Source: Marthasterias glacialis (lineage: Eukaryota > Echinodermata > Asteroidea > Forcipulatida > Asteriidae). From it: a stretch of 64,000 bases of DNA. The position numbers were made by a program, and so were the translations under genes. Location: assembly GCA_911728455.2 (NCBI GenBank), contig OU452221.1:7017047-7081046 (forward strand), given 5' to 3'. Numbering within the stretch: the stretch's first letter is position 1; each line of letters begins with the position of its first letter. The notes under the pieces are model-generated. The model was given only the letters and a program-made list of their open reading frames with translations, was not told the DNA's origin and did not search any database. Positions 25,207 through 33,108 of this stretch are shown piece after piece.

Positions 25207-26405
25207 TGTATTTATTTATTTATAACCACCTTTATTGAGGGTAGCCCATCCAGCAACGCTGATCATTTCGGGCCCTCTTATTAAAAAATATTTCAAAAAT
25301 ATCAAAATTTAAATTAAAATGTACAATACAGTAAAACAATTAAAAATGGATATATATACAAACAAATTTTTTTAAAATATGAGCTAAAACCATGATAACA
25401 AAAGAATGTTTCCATTGACTTACAATTTAGCCTTGAGTAGTATGTGACAGGAGAGTGTAGGGGCTTGTAGTAAGACCACGGTGCCGTATTTTAATTTCAA
25501 TGCACAGGAAATTTTTCAGCAGCAAGAATTTTGAGGGTTGGTTCTGGCAGCGCCAGCTGGAGGTGAACCACAAGCTCTCTGCTCTCCATCTGGAGGCGCT
25601 GTGTAACGCTGACCTGCTGCAGTGGACGAGTGATAAACAGGAAGTACAGGTCGTTGACCTCGTGCTCAAACTCAGGGAAAAAATGGTAAGGTTTGTATTA
25701 TATGATGTTTGCTTCGAAAGGCAAATGATCAACTTGTACTGCATACTGAAAATATTGTATTTAAAAGAAAGAACTGGTAACATTCTTAGGAAGTGTGTGT
25801 TTTATCCTTCGGATGGGTCGTAAATTGGTAGGTCCTGTGTACTAGGATAGGTAGTGCACGTAAAAGAATCCAGGGGTGGATTTCTCAAAAGTATCCAGGC
25901 ACGGATTTCTCAAAAGTAGTCCTAAGTTAGGACTAGTCTTAACTAAAGACTAGTCCTATAAGTTAGGACTATTTACTTGTCCTAACTTGAGATAAGACTA
26001 GTCCTAGTGCTTTGTGAAATCCACACCAGAACACTTCTCGTGGAAGAGTAGGGGTTTACCTCAGTGTTTCTGGTTCATTGCAAGCACCCTTGTAGACAGG
26101 TTACCTCAGGCTTCAGAGCTACAGTGATTAAGTTCGCTTTTGAGGCATCCTTGGTTTCATTACCAGAAATTAATAATAATAATGGTTTCCTTATGTTGTC
26201 GGTTTCAATTTGTATGATATCAGTTACATGTATATTTTGTGTCAGATATTTCATGGTATTTTTCTAACTTATCTTTTCCTAGGCTGATATATCGGACCAA
26301 AATTTGCAAGTCAAACCGGAGCTTGTTCAAAGACTAACGTCACACATAGATGCAATTATTACAACACTTCCATCAGACCTACAGGCAGTGCTAAAGAGCC
26401 AATAG
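6139..26405 (+). CDS. DENND6: DENN domain-containing protein 6 (DENND6/FAM116 family), 5'-incomplete, 13 exons
   Basis: Family members are guanine-nucleotide exchange factors for Rab GTPases (human DENND6A acts on Rab14 in endosomal recycling). The visible exons encode 514 residues plus a TAG stop, against roughly 585-608 for the human paralogues, so about 70-95 N-terminal residues are missing. Recognisable blocks in order: [18 protein letters not shown] (exon 1 into 2), [97 protein letters not shown], and C-terminal [18 protein letters not shown]. These follow the family's DENN-module order with no internal gap. Every junction keeps frame and uses GT-AG sites. The ATG in the first visible exon (6142) is internal by comparison with the family, so no start is called. 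The gene is convergent with TSR1. There is one locus here and vertebrates have A and B paralogues, so no suffix is given. Product identity is near certain; the 5' end is unknown. Confidence 0.95.
6254..6450 (-). repeat. Family G repeat
   Basis: Contains TAGGATCCTTCCTCACTCCA, CAACAAAATCCAGCACCATA, CAAACTGTTGGACTCTGATT and GGTGGTATGCC. Two further copies lie in the opposite sense at 30310-30500 and 30655-30853. Confidence 0.65.
6530..6900. mobile_element. Family F terminal-inverted-repeat element
   Basis: Left terminus ATAACACCCAAGTAGATCCT...TGTCATTTGATTGG near 6542-6575. Right terminus CCAATCACATGACAAAGATA...AGATGTTATG near 6855-6890. The ends are inverted complements with few mismatches. A related copy at 29290 fixes the family. 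Confidence 0.65.
7077..7398. mobile_element. Family B foldback: two head-to-head tRNA-like units with 16-bp target duplication
   Basis: The left arm is minus and the right arm plus. Each arm carries the tRNA-like block (AGACATCTGCTCTAGA-type core, B-box near GGTTCGAATACC) and a tail ending near ACACTGATGTGTG/CCCATACAC. The arms meet around 7240-7280. The 16-mers TGACATAATCAGGCAT (7061-7076) and TGACATCATCAGGCAT (7399-7414) flank it and differ at one base, a convincing target-site duplication for the whole dimer. Confidence 0.75.
8205..8588 (-). repeat. Family A SINE, near full length
   Basis: Minus-strand copy with all parts: head with GGGACTCGAACCCACACTCT near 8512-8531, body with CTTTTACGTGCATTACGC, CACCATGTAATGGCTTACAA and a tail near 8210. 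Confidence 0.8.
9310..9800. repeat. Broken tRNA-headed repeat plus inverted repeat
   Basis: Minus strand of 9365-9425 reads like a tRNA 5' half (GATAGCTCTGTTGGTAGAGC). A 3' half with B-box CAGGTTCAACTCCCATTCTA lies on plus at 9700-9720. The interval 9631-9792 is an inverted repeat whose arms include AATAAACCACAAG...CTTGTGGTTTATT. It looks like two decayed copies in opposite orientation separated by a G-run. Confidence 0.5.
9470..9491 (+). repeat. G22 homopolymer run
   Basis: Twenty-two consecutive G between GCGTC and CCGGCGG. It could form a G-quadruplex. Exact length is prone to assembly error. Confidence 0.8.
10105..10480 (-). repeat. Family A SINE, head truncated
   Basis: Minus-strand copy: tail side with GATGGGCGTCTCAAAGCGCT, body with CACCTTGTAAGGGTTTACAA and TTTTACAAGCATTACACAAC, and a partial head (ATGACCGGGACCTGAACCCA). 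Confidence 0.75.
10985..11352. repeat. Local direct duplication, about 110 bp units
   Basis: CAGTACGTTTTATAATAGCA...ACAATCTCTTTCAAATGTTG...GCCATCAGATATAG (about 11008-11130) recurs as CAGTACGTTTTATAACAGTG...ACAATCTCTTTCAAATGGTG...CCATCAGATACAG (about 11260-11340). Confidence 0.65.
11702..11895. repeat. Family L, two adjacent copies
   Basis: TGTCTGACCACTCAGTATCA with CCACTGTGGTTTTGAATGGA, then CTGTCTGACCATTCAATATG with CCACTGTGGTTTTAAATGAT and GCCTGCAACA. Related copies at 27680, 44740 and 57900. Confidence 0.55.
12416..12805. mobile_element. Family B foldback, well-preserved inverted pair
   Basis: Begins with GCATCGGGGATAAAGAATAT. The left (minus) arm has GGGATTCGAACCCACGACCC at 12544-12563, the right (plus) arm GGTCGTGGGTTCGAATCCCA near 12691-12710. 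Both arms have an A-box-like TAGTCTAGTTGG(T) and a CTGCTCTAGAATGGCAG stem-loop. Outer ends are complementary (CCCATACAC / GTATGGTTAAAAACAC). Confidence 0.75.
13153..13175 (+). repeat. (ATTC)n microsatellite
   Basis: Five to six ATTC units in DENND6 intron 2. Confidence 0.85.
13347..13485 (-). repeat. Family B left-arm fragment
   Basis: Starts GCATCTGGGATAAAAGAGTA, continues through CCCATACACTGATGTGTG and CAGTACTTTCCTGAGTCCTG, and stops at CCTCGGGTG just before the tRNA-like core. Confidence 0.65.
13961..14016 (+). repeat. (AAAT)n microsatellite
   Basis: About 13 AAAT units after a C9/A9 run, in DENND6 intron 2. Confidence 0.9.
14148..14322. repeat. Family C, reverse copy
   Basis: AGGTCTGATCGCTTCATTCT, GGGCACCTCTGTGAGGAAAT, CTATTGGAACATTTCAAGGG, CAAGGCAATGACCAGGGGCA. 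The terminal palindrome is partly decayed. Confidence 0.75.
14676..14873. mobile_element. Family B foldback with the tRNA-like centre deleted
   Basis: Starts CATCGGGGATAAAGAATATT. The left arm runs to ACTCGGGTGGG, then jumps to CCCACCCGGGATTTATT and the right arm, which ends CTGGTGTGTGGGTAAAACAC. The tRNA-like cores are missing. Confidence 0.65.
15193..15279 (+). repeat. Two tandem 43-bp units
   Basis: GAAAAAAGTGTATCAACTTG...ACAAACTAGTTTTTTGTTT is repeated at once with two substitutions (CAGCTTG, TTTACA). It starts about 70 bp downstream of a DENND6 donor. Confidence 0.75.
15291..15708. mobile_element. 418-bp TIR element with TTA target duplication (PIF/Harbinger-like)
   Basis: Left terminus AGCCGCGTTGGCATTGGA. 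Right terminus TCCAATGCGAACACAGCT is its inverted complement at 15 of 18 positions. TTA flanks both sides (15288-15290, 15709-15711), as expected for PIF/Harbinger insertions. No transposase frame, so non-autonomous. Confidence 0.6.
16606..17067. mobile_element. Family T TIR element, 462 bp, TA-flanked
   Basis: Termini GACTGATCCATTAAGCCCC / GGGGCTTAATGGATCGGTC, flanked by TA on both sides. Inner subterminal GACCAATCACAG. An inverted relative at 49847-50301 shares nearly the whole interior (for example TGGACTCAAGGCACTGCTCA against its complement). Confidence 0.75.
17505..17735 (-). repeat. Family D interspersed repeat
   Basis: Minus strand carries CCCAGAACCTCCCAGATATT, GGAGGTTTACAGACTCTGTG, ACCAGAAATTTACAACAC and GTGGACTATTTCTTTCTCCC. 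Conserved with 32030-32275. Open frames here follow the repeat, not a gene. Confidence 0.65.
18180..18412 (-). repeat. Family B, single minus unit
   Basis: Contains CCCATACACCGGTGTGTG, GGGATTCGAACCCACGACC, a mirrored A-box CGACTAGACTACCGAG and the head-side segment GAGGCAGTTTGAATCCTATT. The same head-side segment occurs inverted at 61790-61815. Confidence 0.7.
18685..18832. mobile_element. Foldback with GATTTCACAAAG termini
   Basis: Left GGTTCGATTTCACAAAGCAC, right CTTTGTGAAATCGGCCCC. Weak internal complementarity (CACCTTAAGAT / GATCAATCTTAG). In DENND6 intron 6. Confidence 0.55.
19875..20032. mobile_element. Family H MITE, 158 bp
   Basis: Termini CAATGGGAGACTTTTGAGAC and GTCCAAAAGTCCCCCATTG. 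Interior rich in GAGCATGCG/ATGCTCAG palindromes and CG dinucleotides. A second copy is at 49496. Confidence 0.7.
20715..20855. mobile_element. Foldback MITE, 141 bp
   Basis: Left AAGCCCGGTTTATACTTCAC, right GTGAAGTATGAACCGAGCTT, complementary apart from two positions over 23 bp. TTA on the left and TCA on the right could be a decayed 3-bp duplication. Confidence 0.6.
21463..21602. mobile_element. Foldback with about 46-bp nearly perfect arms
   Basis: Left GCAGCCGATTTCACAAAACT...GTCCACTTGCG, right CGCAAGTGGAC...AGTTTTGTGAAAACGGCTGC. Few mismatches over the arm, hence recent. Same terminal motif as 18685 and 25874. Confidence 0.7.
22500..22768 (+). repeat. (TTGATTATA)n array with 78-bp higher-order period, ending in (TTGA)n
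   Basis: TGATGTATTGATTATATTGA and its following 60 bp recur at offset 78 (22521 and 22599). From about 22714 the array is pure TTGA/ATTG. Confidence 0.8.
22795..22945. repeat. Family I fragment
   Basis: ATGAATGTTCACAGATTTAC, CTTACATGGTTTAAAGATG and CAATTAGTTTTGATCTCGC match one arm of the 33109 element. The rest is missing. Confidence 0.5.
24299..24535. mobile_element. 237-bp foldback element
   Basis: Termini ATTAGCCTTTTTGAGGTATG and CATATCTCAAAAAGGCTAAT, with internal complementary segments (GTTTGGGTTTATACAGACA / TGTCTGTATGCACCCAAACC). The same terminus occurs alone at 28097-28125. Confidence 0.7.
24575..24716 (+). repeat. Family B, partial plus unit
   Basis: Has TCATTGGTTCGCATCCCACC, a GCAGGACTCGG segment and GAGTATACAGTGCTTATCAC; the A-box side is missing. 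It follows a foldback ending at 24535. Confidence 0.6.
25174..25222 (+). repeat. (TTTA)n microsatellite
   Basis: TTTA units ahead of a LINE-like fragment (CCACCTTTATTGAGGGTAGC); may be its tail. Confidence 0.85.
25795..26165 (+). repeat. SINE A' copy split by a foldback element
   Basis: A' shares the CCTTCGGATGGGTCGTAAA and GTGCACGTAAAAGAA body with family A but ends in GGTTACCTCAGGCTTC...AGTGATTAAGTTCGCTT. Copies at 34015 and 37995 are continuous where this one is broken after ATCCAG at 25873. The sequence resumes at 26027 with CAGAACACTT. Confidence 0.75.
25874..26026. mobile_element. Foldback inserted in a SINE, CAG duplicated
   Basis: Left GGGTGGATTTCTCAAAAG, right GCTTTGTGAAATCCACAC. 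Interior is tandem AGTCCTAAGTTAGGACTAG-type palindromes. CAG occurs at 25871-25873 and 26027-26029 on either side. Confidence 0.65.
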
Positions 26406-27075
26406 AAATGGCCAATAGTCAGAAAGTAGCCAATAAGGGAGCTCTGTTTTGAGAGCAGCCAATGAGAGGATGTGTTTGCGTTCAGATTAGCCAATAGGAT
26501 TGCCACGATGAGCTACGAAGCTTACATCACCGCACAAAAGGCTGACGAATGACGAACCAACTGAGAGGCTTTCAAAGTAGAAAGTGTCGACTGAGAGCTT
26601 CGCTGTGAAAGTAGCCAATCAGCTGGTTGTTGGAATGCTGTGATCGGCCAAAGGGAATGCTTCTTGAGTGTGGAGAAAGTTAACTTCAAACCCTGCTGAT
26701 GAAGAGCCAATAAGAAAAGGCTTGTGTCTGTGATGAGGCAGGAACCTGTACCAGAGCTGTGGCATCAAAAGAGCCTGTTGAAGAGTATTGGCGAGCTACG
26801 GTGCAGGATGTGTTGAGATTGATCATTGCCACAAATTTAAATCAACCTTACAGTACAGGCCTTTCTCATCAGGGGCATGGCTGGTCTCAAGATTGCAACC
26901 AATGAGAGTGCAACTTCAGCCAGAGTAGGCAGATCTGAACAGCCAATAAGAAATGCTTCGTTGTTTGTAGCTCTTCATCGTTGCTACGCTTCCATTAAGA
27001 CCTACAGGCTGAGACGTCTAAAAATAGCAGCTAATAAGAGTGCATCGTCAAGTCCATATTGAGAGAAGCGGATAA
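26396..27075 (+). repeat. CCAAT-rich diverged repeat cluster at the DENND6 3' end
   Basis: The motif (A)GCCAAT(A/G)AGA recurs with CCAAT at 26399, 26412, 26430, 26459, 26491, 26615, 26707, 26899 and 26943, plus degenerate forms at 26648, 27030 and 27070. The DENND6 TAG stop is formed inside the first copy (CCAATAG). Spacing is irregular (13 to about 190 bp). Confidence 0.65.
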
Positions 27076-27334
27076 GAGTGCTTGGTCAAGATTGACATGA
27101 AAAATGTTTTTTTTAATGAAAAACCTTTTTCTTAAACAAAAAAACAACCACAAAGATCCAAAGCTTAATTTAAGACTTATTTATAACAGACAGTTGGTGT
27201 CATTGGCATTGTCATGCAATGCGATGAGCACTTGTATAAAGTTGCATGGGTCATTCACCAACCAAAGGAAAAAGTCTTGTTTGATGTAGAACAGATTAAT
27301 AATATTTTTCATATTAAAACAAATAATGTATATA

Positions 27335-27530
27335 TTCACAAAAGAGACAATGTCTCCTGGCACTATTTTCAACATTATACACAAGAGACAACTTTTCCTG
27401 GCATTATTTTGAAATATCATCCCAAAAAAGGGACAACTTTATTTTGGACTATTTTCAACATAAAATACAAGAGACTTTTTTTCCTGGCATTATTTTTAAC
27501 GCTATACACAAGAGACAACTTTTCCTGGTT
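27335..27530 (+). repeat. Five diverged 41-44 bp tandem units
   Basis: Consensus ACAAGAGACAACTTTTCCTG followed by GCATTATTTTNAACATATA. Units begin near 27338, 27381, 27423, 27468 and 27507. Confidence 0.7.
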
Positions 27531-27679
27531 GTTGATTTGGGTCAGTTGGCTCAAATGTTAAGGTGAAAATGATGGCTGTTCTTTCGTTCCATTAGAAAAT
27601 GGAGTTTCTTTCGTTGCGGAAAGCGAGCACTGTACTCTTTCCAAACCAGTCCCTTTTATTGTCAGCACAGGAAATAAAC

Positions 27680-27765
27680 CCTCATTCTGTCTGACCATTT
27701 AATATCATCCACTGTGATTTTGAATAATAAATAAACTATGCCAGCCTGCAATATGATCAGTCTGG
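27680..27765. repeat. Family L fragment
   Basis: CTCATTCTGTCTGACCATTT, ATCATCCACTGTGATTTTGA, ACTATGCCAGCCTGCAATAT. Also carries an AATAAA near 27727. Confidence 0.5.
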
Positions 27766-28968
27766 TTCCCTGACCCAAGATTCCCTGACGACGGTAAAGA
27801 GCGAAGTGCTGATGACGCACTTTGTTTACTTTCAAAAAGCCTGGGGGTAATCACAGTTTGTACCAAGAGTGAGAGGGTTACAAAAGCATTTTCACTTTTC
27901 TTTCTAACCAATGGTTTCATGGAGTGAAACTTTCTTGCCTGATACTTTTTAAACCAAAGCAATACCAGCAGCTAAAGTTAATGCCTTTCATAACCAATGC
28001 TCTTATTTATCTTTCAGCACACTCTCATCTTTTCAGCACGCACCCATCTCTTTCCCATTCCCTGTGTTTCTTTGTCGTATCCACCGTCTTCACCATTAGC
28101 CTTTTTGGGATATGGTGGACACAGTAGAACCCATGTACATGCCGCGTTGGTCAAACAATGGAAACGCGTCCTGCCATGCACATCTCTTGGCCAACGATAG
28201 GTCTTGATTTGACCTCAGTGAGGGTGCTGTTTGAACATGCGATGTCAAATGCAAGAGGTTTGGAGGAGGGCACTTTTCCGTTCAGATACACATTTTCGAT
28301 ACACACCAAACTAAATAGCGCCCTTCTATTGTGTTCACCATATTGTACAGTTTATCATTAATACACAAAAAAAATGCTAGACATGTATAGTTATTTATTC
28401 ATAGAGTATATATGATATGCCTGCTGGTTGCAGGATCTGCCCTTAAGAAGTTCTCATGCCTTTATCCTTTTTAACATTTATAAGCAACATTAATAAATAC
28501 CTCGGAGAGTTTATGCACTCTGATTGGTCGAAGACTGGTGTGTATTAACATGTGATGTAAAGAACGGCACCGTGAACTAGCAAATAAATGGCCCCTAAAT
28601 AAGCATACTGCTGTGTAAATTCTGTATGCACTATGCACGTTGAGCTGGGAACAAATCAAATCAACTCTTTTTCTGTGTGCGTAGTTTTGTTTTTCTCCTT
28701 TTGCAAGAGATGTTGCTGTCGGGTGCACACTAGACAGTATATCAGCTTAAGGTAGCTGGTACAACAACATTATTTCAGTATTTCAGATTTCAGAACTTTT
28801 TCTCAAGAGGATTGGTACTGGTGGTATGAACTTGGCAGCAGTGAAGCCAGGTGGGGGGTGGGCCGGCCTGGGGGCAGGCGCCCCCCACTAATTCCCAGTG
28901 CCCCCCCCCCAGGTGCCCCCCATATAAAAAATGTAGATACATGTAATTCATTAACAAACATGGTATCT

Positions 28969-28998
28969 CCCCACCCACCCACCCACCCACCCACCCAC
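28969..28998 (+). repeat. (CCCA)n microsatellite
   Basis: Seven CCCA units following a C-rich fragment with CCCCCCCCCCAGGTGCCCCC, shared in part with 57230-57300. Confidence 0.9.
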
Positions 28999-29289
28999 TG
29001 AAAATCAATGTTTGACTGTTGGAGGTTGAGCTTCACAGGGTATCTTTCCAAAAACCAATGCTATTCTTTTCCCGTCACCCCTAGACATGGTCCAAATTCC
29101 AGCTCATCGTGGTTGCAGTGGGCTTAACACTGGTGCAAGGTGCTTAATAATAATAATAATTTAATGTATGTTGCGCCTACACCATACAAGATGTTCGCAG
29201 GCGCATTACAATAATTACAATTAAAACAAGTTACCAAGTTCAAATTACAACTCAATAAAAAAGCAACAGTCACTTAGGGTTTAAGACTT

Positions 29290-29855
29290 GACATTATATA
29301 ATGCCCAAGTAGATCCTTGTCATTTGATTGGTGGACTGTAGGTCACAAGAGAATTCATTAATCAAACCATTACTTGGTTGCCATATGAACAGAGCCATCT
29401 CACAAAGACCAACTTCAAGATTTTTGTAACATCGGCAATGGACCGATCCATTAAGCCCCGCCCACTTACATATTGACCAATCACAGCATTGGCTTCATTA
29501 CCACTGAACACGAGGGCAGCAAAATCTGCGTCACTTCAATGCCACAGTGCACACAACATGACTGCGCACGCTATAAATACGCTCACAAATGTTCACACTT
29601 TCCAATGGGAGGAATTTTTTTCGTGTCGGAATTTTTGTCAAGGCTGTGATTGGTCAACACGTAAGGGGGCGGGGCTTAATGGATCAGTCTATATTACTAG
29701 CACCCTAGACCACACCATGCACTGTACACACAGCAGTACAAAATGCCCTTGTATTGGAAACCGGAATCAAATCTTGTGTAGTTTGTTTGTTCTTATAGTT
29801 TTATCTTTCCAATCGAATGACGAAGATCTATTTGGATGTTATTATAAAACAAACA
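29290..29855. mobile_element. Family F element interrupted by a nested TIR element
   Basis: Left end TATAATGCCCAAGTAGATCC...CATTTGATTGG; right end CCAATCGAATGACGAAGATC...TGGATGTTATTA. It matches the 6530-6900 copy at both ends, with 249 bp of family T inserted at 29441-29689. Confidence 0.65.
29441..29689. mobile_element. Family T TIR element, 249-bp variant, nested
   Basis: Termini GACCGATCCATTAAGCCCC / GGGGCTTAATGGATCAGTC, with subterminal GACCAATCACAG and CTGTGATTGGTCAA. The interior is shorter than and different from the 460-bp copies. It sits inside a family F element. Confidence 0.7.
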
Positions 29856-30309
29856 AAGAATGTTTTGCATTCTTGCAATGGGGAGAACATTTTCACTCCT
29901 TGCGAGATTCAACTCGGCTTGGCCTCATTGAATGGAACATTCTATACATTAACTCACTAATGCACTCCTAATTATTCATTATTCGTATACCATCGTATGA
30001 GTAAGTTCATGCAACTAAGCAGACATAAATAAAATAATTTAATATGTTGGTTTAAAGTTGATTGAAATGACAACCGCATAAGGGAAAAAAGGTTCACATT
30101 AGTTGCTTTTGAAAGCTGCTTCTACTATTTTTCTACTTAAGATGCTTTTAATCTTGAAATTATGCACTGATGACTGTAATTGATTTACCCGTATTGTGTT
30201 GGTGTGTGAATGCTGTGTTATTATTGTGCCACTGTAGGATTCACTACACGATGTAAATTTCATGGCATCTTCTTGTAGCCAGTTCCTCGACACTAACCAA
30301 CCCCACTCC

Positions 30310-30500
30310 TTCAGAATCTAACCCCCATGTTTTGTTTCGATTCTGTTGGACTGAGGACTGCAGACTGATTATGCTTTACTCGGGATGAGGCATACCACCA
30401 TAATCAGAGTCCAACAGTTTAGGTGTTGAGTTTCCATATGGTGTTGGATTTTGTTAGAGTGAGGAAGGATCCTTAGTAAATCACTCAAGGGAGTTAGGGT
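30310..30500 (+). repeat. Family G repeat, first of a direct pair
   Basis: GTTGGACTGAGGACTGCAGA, GGCATACCACCATAATCAGA, CATATGGTGTTGGATTTTGT, GTGAGGAAGGATCCTTAGTA. The second copy is about 345 bp downstream. Confidence 0.65.
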
Positions 30501-30654
30501 GAAGGGGCTCACTAAAGTGCGCCCTCAAGTGACAGATAATACTGCTGGTTTATTGGTTGAAGCTCTGTCCCCCTATTTGGTAATACCAGTCAGCAGTTTA
30601 TGTCCGAAAAATAAACCAACTGCAACAGCTTAACCCTAACAGCCTATTCCATCA

Positions 30655-30853
30655 AACTCCAACATCTGGTTTTGTTTGATTTTGTTGGACTGGGTACTGC
30701 ATGAGTAAACTGATTATATGCTTTACATGGGTTCAGGCATACCACCCTAAGCAGAGTACCACAGTTTGGGTGAACTGTTGAGTTACTGAATGGTGTTGGA
30801 TTTTGTTGGAGTGAGGAAGGATCCTTAGTAAATCACTCAAGGGAGATAGGGTT
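30655..30853 (+). repeat. Family G repeat, second of a direct pair
   Basis: GTTGGACTGGGTACTGCATG, GGCATACCACCCTAAGCAGA, GAATGGTGTTGGATTTTGTT, GTGAGGAAGGATCCTTAGTA. Direct duplicate of 30310-30500 with about 15-20% visible divergence. Confidence 0.65.
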
Positions 30854-32029
30854 AGTCTATCACTATGATAACATCAAGCCTGATGCTGATTACCGGTAAG
30901 CACATTCTGTCGTTTACTGTAGCAGAGAATACAAACTGTGAAAAAGCAAAAGCGTATCTTATAAACGGTCAAGGAAATTTGACAACGAAGTATGGGCTCA
31001 TTCACAATAGATTTACATTGAGCAAGTTTGATCAAGAACCAATGGTTAACTAGTGGTTGGTTTGTGACATATGTTGTGCATGCGCACTGAAGTTGAAGTG
31101 CAAATGACTCTAGTCATGTCAAGTCAAGGTGACCACGAGAACGGTGAAATCAATGTTATCACTTTCCTGATAACTGGTCCCCTCTGCTCTGAACCAAATT
31201 AAGCTTTTATAGTGACCTACCATACCCGTCTAGTATGGTAGAGTTGTGCGTTGAATCTCTCCTGTGCCTTGAGGGTTTTTCTCTTGGCCCTCTGGTTTCC
31301 TCCCTCCACAAAAATCAAACACTTTCAATCTCAGGCTGTGCTCTGTGGTCATACATGAGTTGATGTGGCTGGCTGCCAAAGGCGCCCTTGAATGCCTGCA
31401 GCTCGAACATGTTGTAGCTGTGTCCTTCGCAATTCAGCTTCTCAGCTGCCAGTAAGGGTGATTAGCCTCCCAAATTGTTATTATAATATTTTCCCAGCTG
31501 TGCAAAGATCGTGATTAAGCAAGTAGGATCTCGAGCAGTGTTAAAAAGCATGCATTTCGGTTGATTTAGATAAAGTGGTTGAAGTTGCTCATAGTAGCAG
31601 AATTTTCTTGAATGGCCAACTCGACGAGATTTAAATCTGAGGCTGCAAGTCTTGGATACAAAGGCCAGTGTGGATGCATTAATGATCCTTACCTCAGATG
31701 TTTATTTAATTACTGTCATGCTATCATTAACGTGCTTATGAATGAATGCAAGAATGTTTTGACGAGTACACTTTTTTTGTTCTTTTCTGTGGACTGACAC
31801 TCTGTGCCTTCGCACAGCGGAAATCTTCAATGCATGTTTTTACACCATTGTGTAATTTTTGTACAAAAAAAAAGAAACCAAACGTGTAATCAACATATAT
31901 TGTAATCTTGTGTAATTACCTTGAAATAGGATTGAAATAAAAGAAAGATGAATTATCACACCGTAAGGAATTATTCATTTCATACTTGTTTTTTATTAGG
32001 TGTTTTTTTTTTTTAAAACATGCATACCT

Positions 32030-32275
32030 GAAATTGGTTTGCGGGCCTGGGTTCCCTTTTTTCGAGACCCAGAACCTCCCAGATGTTACAATTCAGGAGG
32101 TTTACAGACTCTGTGCATCACCAGAAATACAAAACTACAGGTGTCGACACAATGTGGACTATTTCTTTCTCCCTTTGGTGATTGCTTTACTTGTTTTAAA
32201 AAAATTTGAAGGCTTACAGAGCTTTTGAGAAAATCCTGAAATCAGGAAAAATCCTGAAAAATCACATGCCTGAAC
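32030..32275 (+). repeat. Family D interspersed repeat, best copy
   Basis: CCCAGAACCTCCCAGATGTT, CAGGAGGTTTACAGACTCTG, GTGGACTATTTCTTTCTCCC, then AATCCTGAAATCAGGAAAAA near 32230. Confidence 0.65.
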
Positions 32276-32394
32276 TTGCTTCCAGTACTTGTGCACTTTT
32301 ACTACCCGACGGCAAACTTGGTGTACATGTTGCTCATGAATTGCACTAACCACCTCTTCCCTTGCAAACACCCACTTACTCCTGGGCTTGATCT

Positions 32395-32525
32395 CATAGA
32401 GCAGCTCAAGCAGAAAATATTGCTTAACAAATTTCTGCTCAGCAAAAATAAGCAGGATACCAGTCACAAACGATACATGTGACATGGTATTTTTGGCTGG
32501 TAACCTAAACCTGGTAAGCATAATC
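32395..32525. repeat. Family J repeat
   Basis: ATAGAGCAGCTCAAGCAGAA, AAGCAGGATACCAGTCACAA, GTGACATGGTATTTTTGGCT, GGTAACC. Confidence 0.55.
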
Positions 32526-33108
32526 AAGTTTTTCTAAGCTACTTTTTGTGGGCCCAAGTGAGGAGAAGCAGTTATGGAAATAAGTGTCATTACCAGCCAA
32601 GCCAGTTTTTCAAACTCCTTAAGTTTAATACCTTGACCTTTACAATCATATCCAATGTGATAGTCCTCAACAGGACTAAAGTTGTTAAAAATCAAAACTG
32701 TCGACTGACATTTATTTATTGAGGGTATTGTGGGCAAAATTTCGCAAAAATACAGTCTCACCTGTGGGTTGATTACAACCCACAAACTAATAATTTGAAA
32801 AATAATATTAAAAATAGTTCTAATTCTGGCACCTAGGCTTCATATATTTGTTTTCTTAGTTCCCTATCATATTTTGGGTCATTTGAAGTCTATCCTCTGA
32901 CTGTTTATTGACAGCAGTCCTCATACTACTTGTGTGTCAAATTTTCCTTTACATTGGTGCAACCAACCCGCTCACTGTGCATGCCGTGCAGCAACATTAT
33001 CCGATTCCATGTGTAATTCGAACAACCCATGACCAAGTCTTTGCTACATCATAGACGGGGGTCAAAAGTGGGGATTCGAATGAATGTTAAATTTCTTGGT
33101 TCAGTTGT

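Larger units (their letters stand above)
22128..26282. other. DENND6 introns 9-12: residual content
   Basis: Intron 9 has a (TTGATTATA)n array with a 78-bp higher-order period and a partial family I copy. Intron 10 has a 237-bp foldback and a partial family B copy. Intron 11 has (TTTA)n followed by a LINE-like 3' fragment (25225-25330). Intron 12 has a SINE A' copy split by a foldback. I see nothing in 22130-22490, 22940-23160 or 23400-24290. Confidence 0.6.
6139..26405 (+). other. DENND6: Exon map of DENND6
   Basis: Coding exons: 6139-6181, 10680-10789, 15041-15121, 15961-16066, 17228-17373, 18456-18572, 19478-19635, 20596-20690, 21994-22127, 23254-23397, 24855-24964, 25508-25685, 26283-26405. 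Summed length is 1545 nt = 515 codons including the stop. Each boundary was placed where the family reading frame stops, at AG upstream and GT downstream. The first visible exon is only 43 nt and opens in phase 0 after TTTTTCAG. The longest intron is intron 1 (4498 bp); most others are about 0.5-4 kb and full of repeats. Confidence 0.9.

Noticed and set aside
26877..27062. 61-codon plus frame after DENND6
   Set aside because: Made of two CCAAT-cluster repeat units; no independent support.
29489..29971. 160-codon plus frame
   Set aside because: It spans the junction of a nested family T element with a family F element. Composition and position show a chance frame through repeats.
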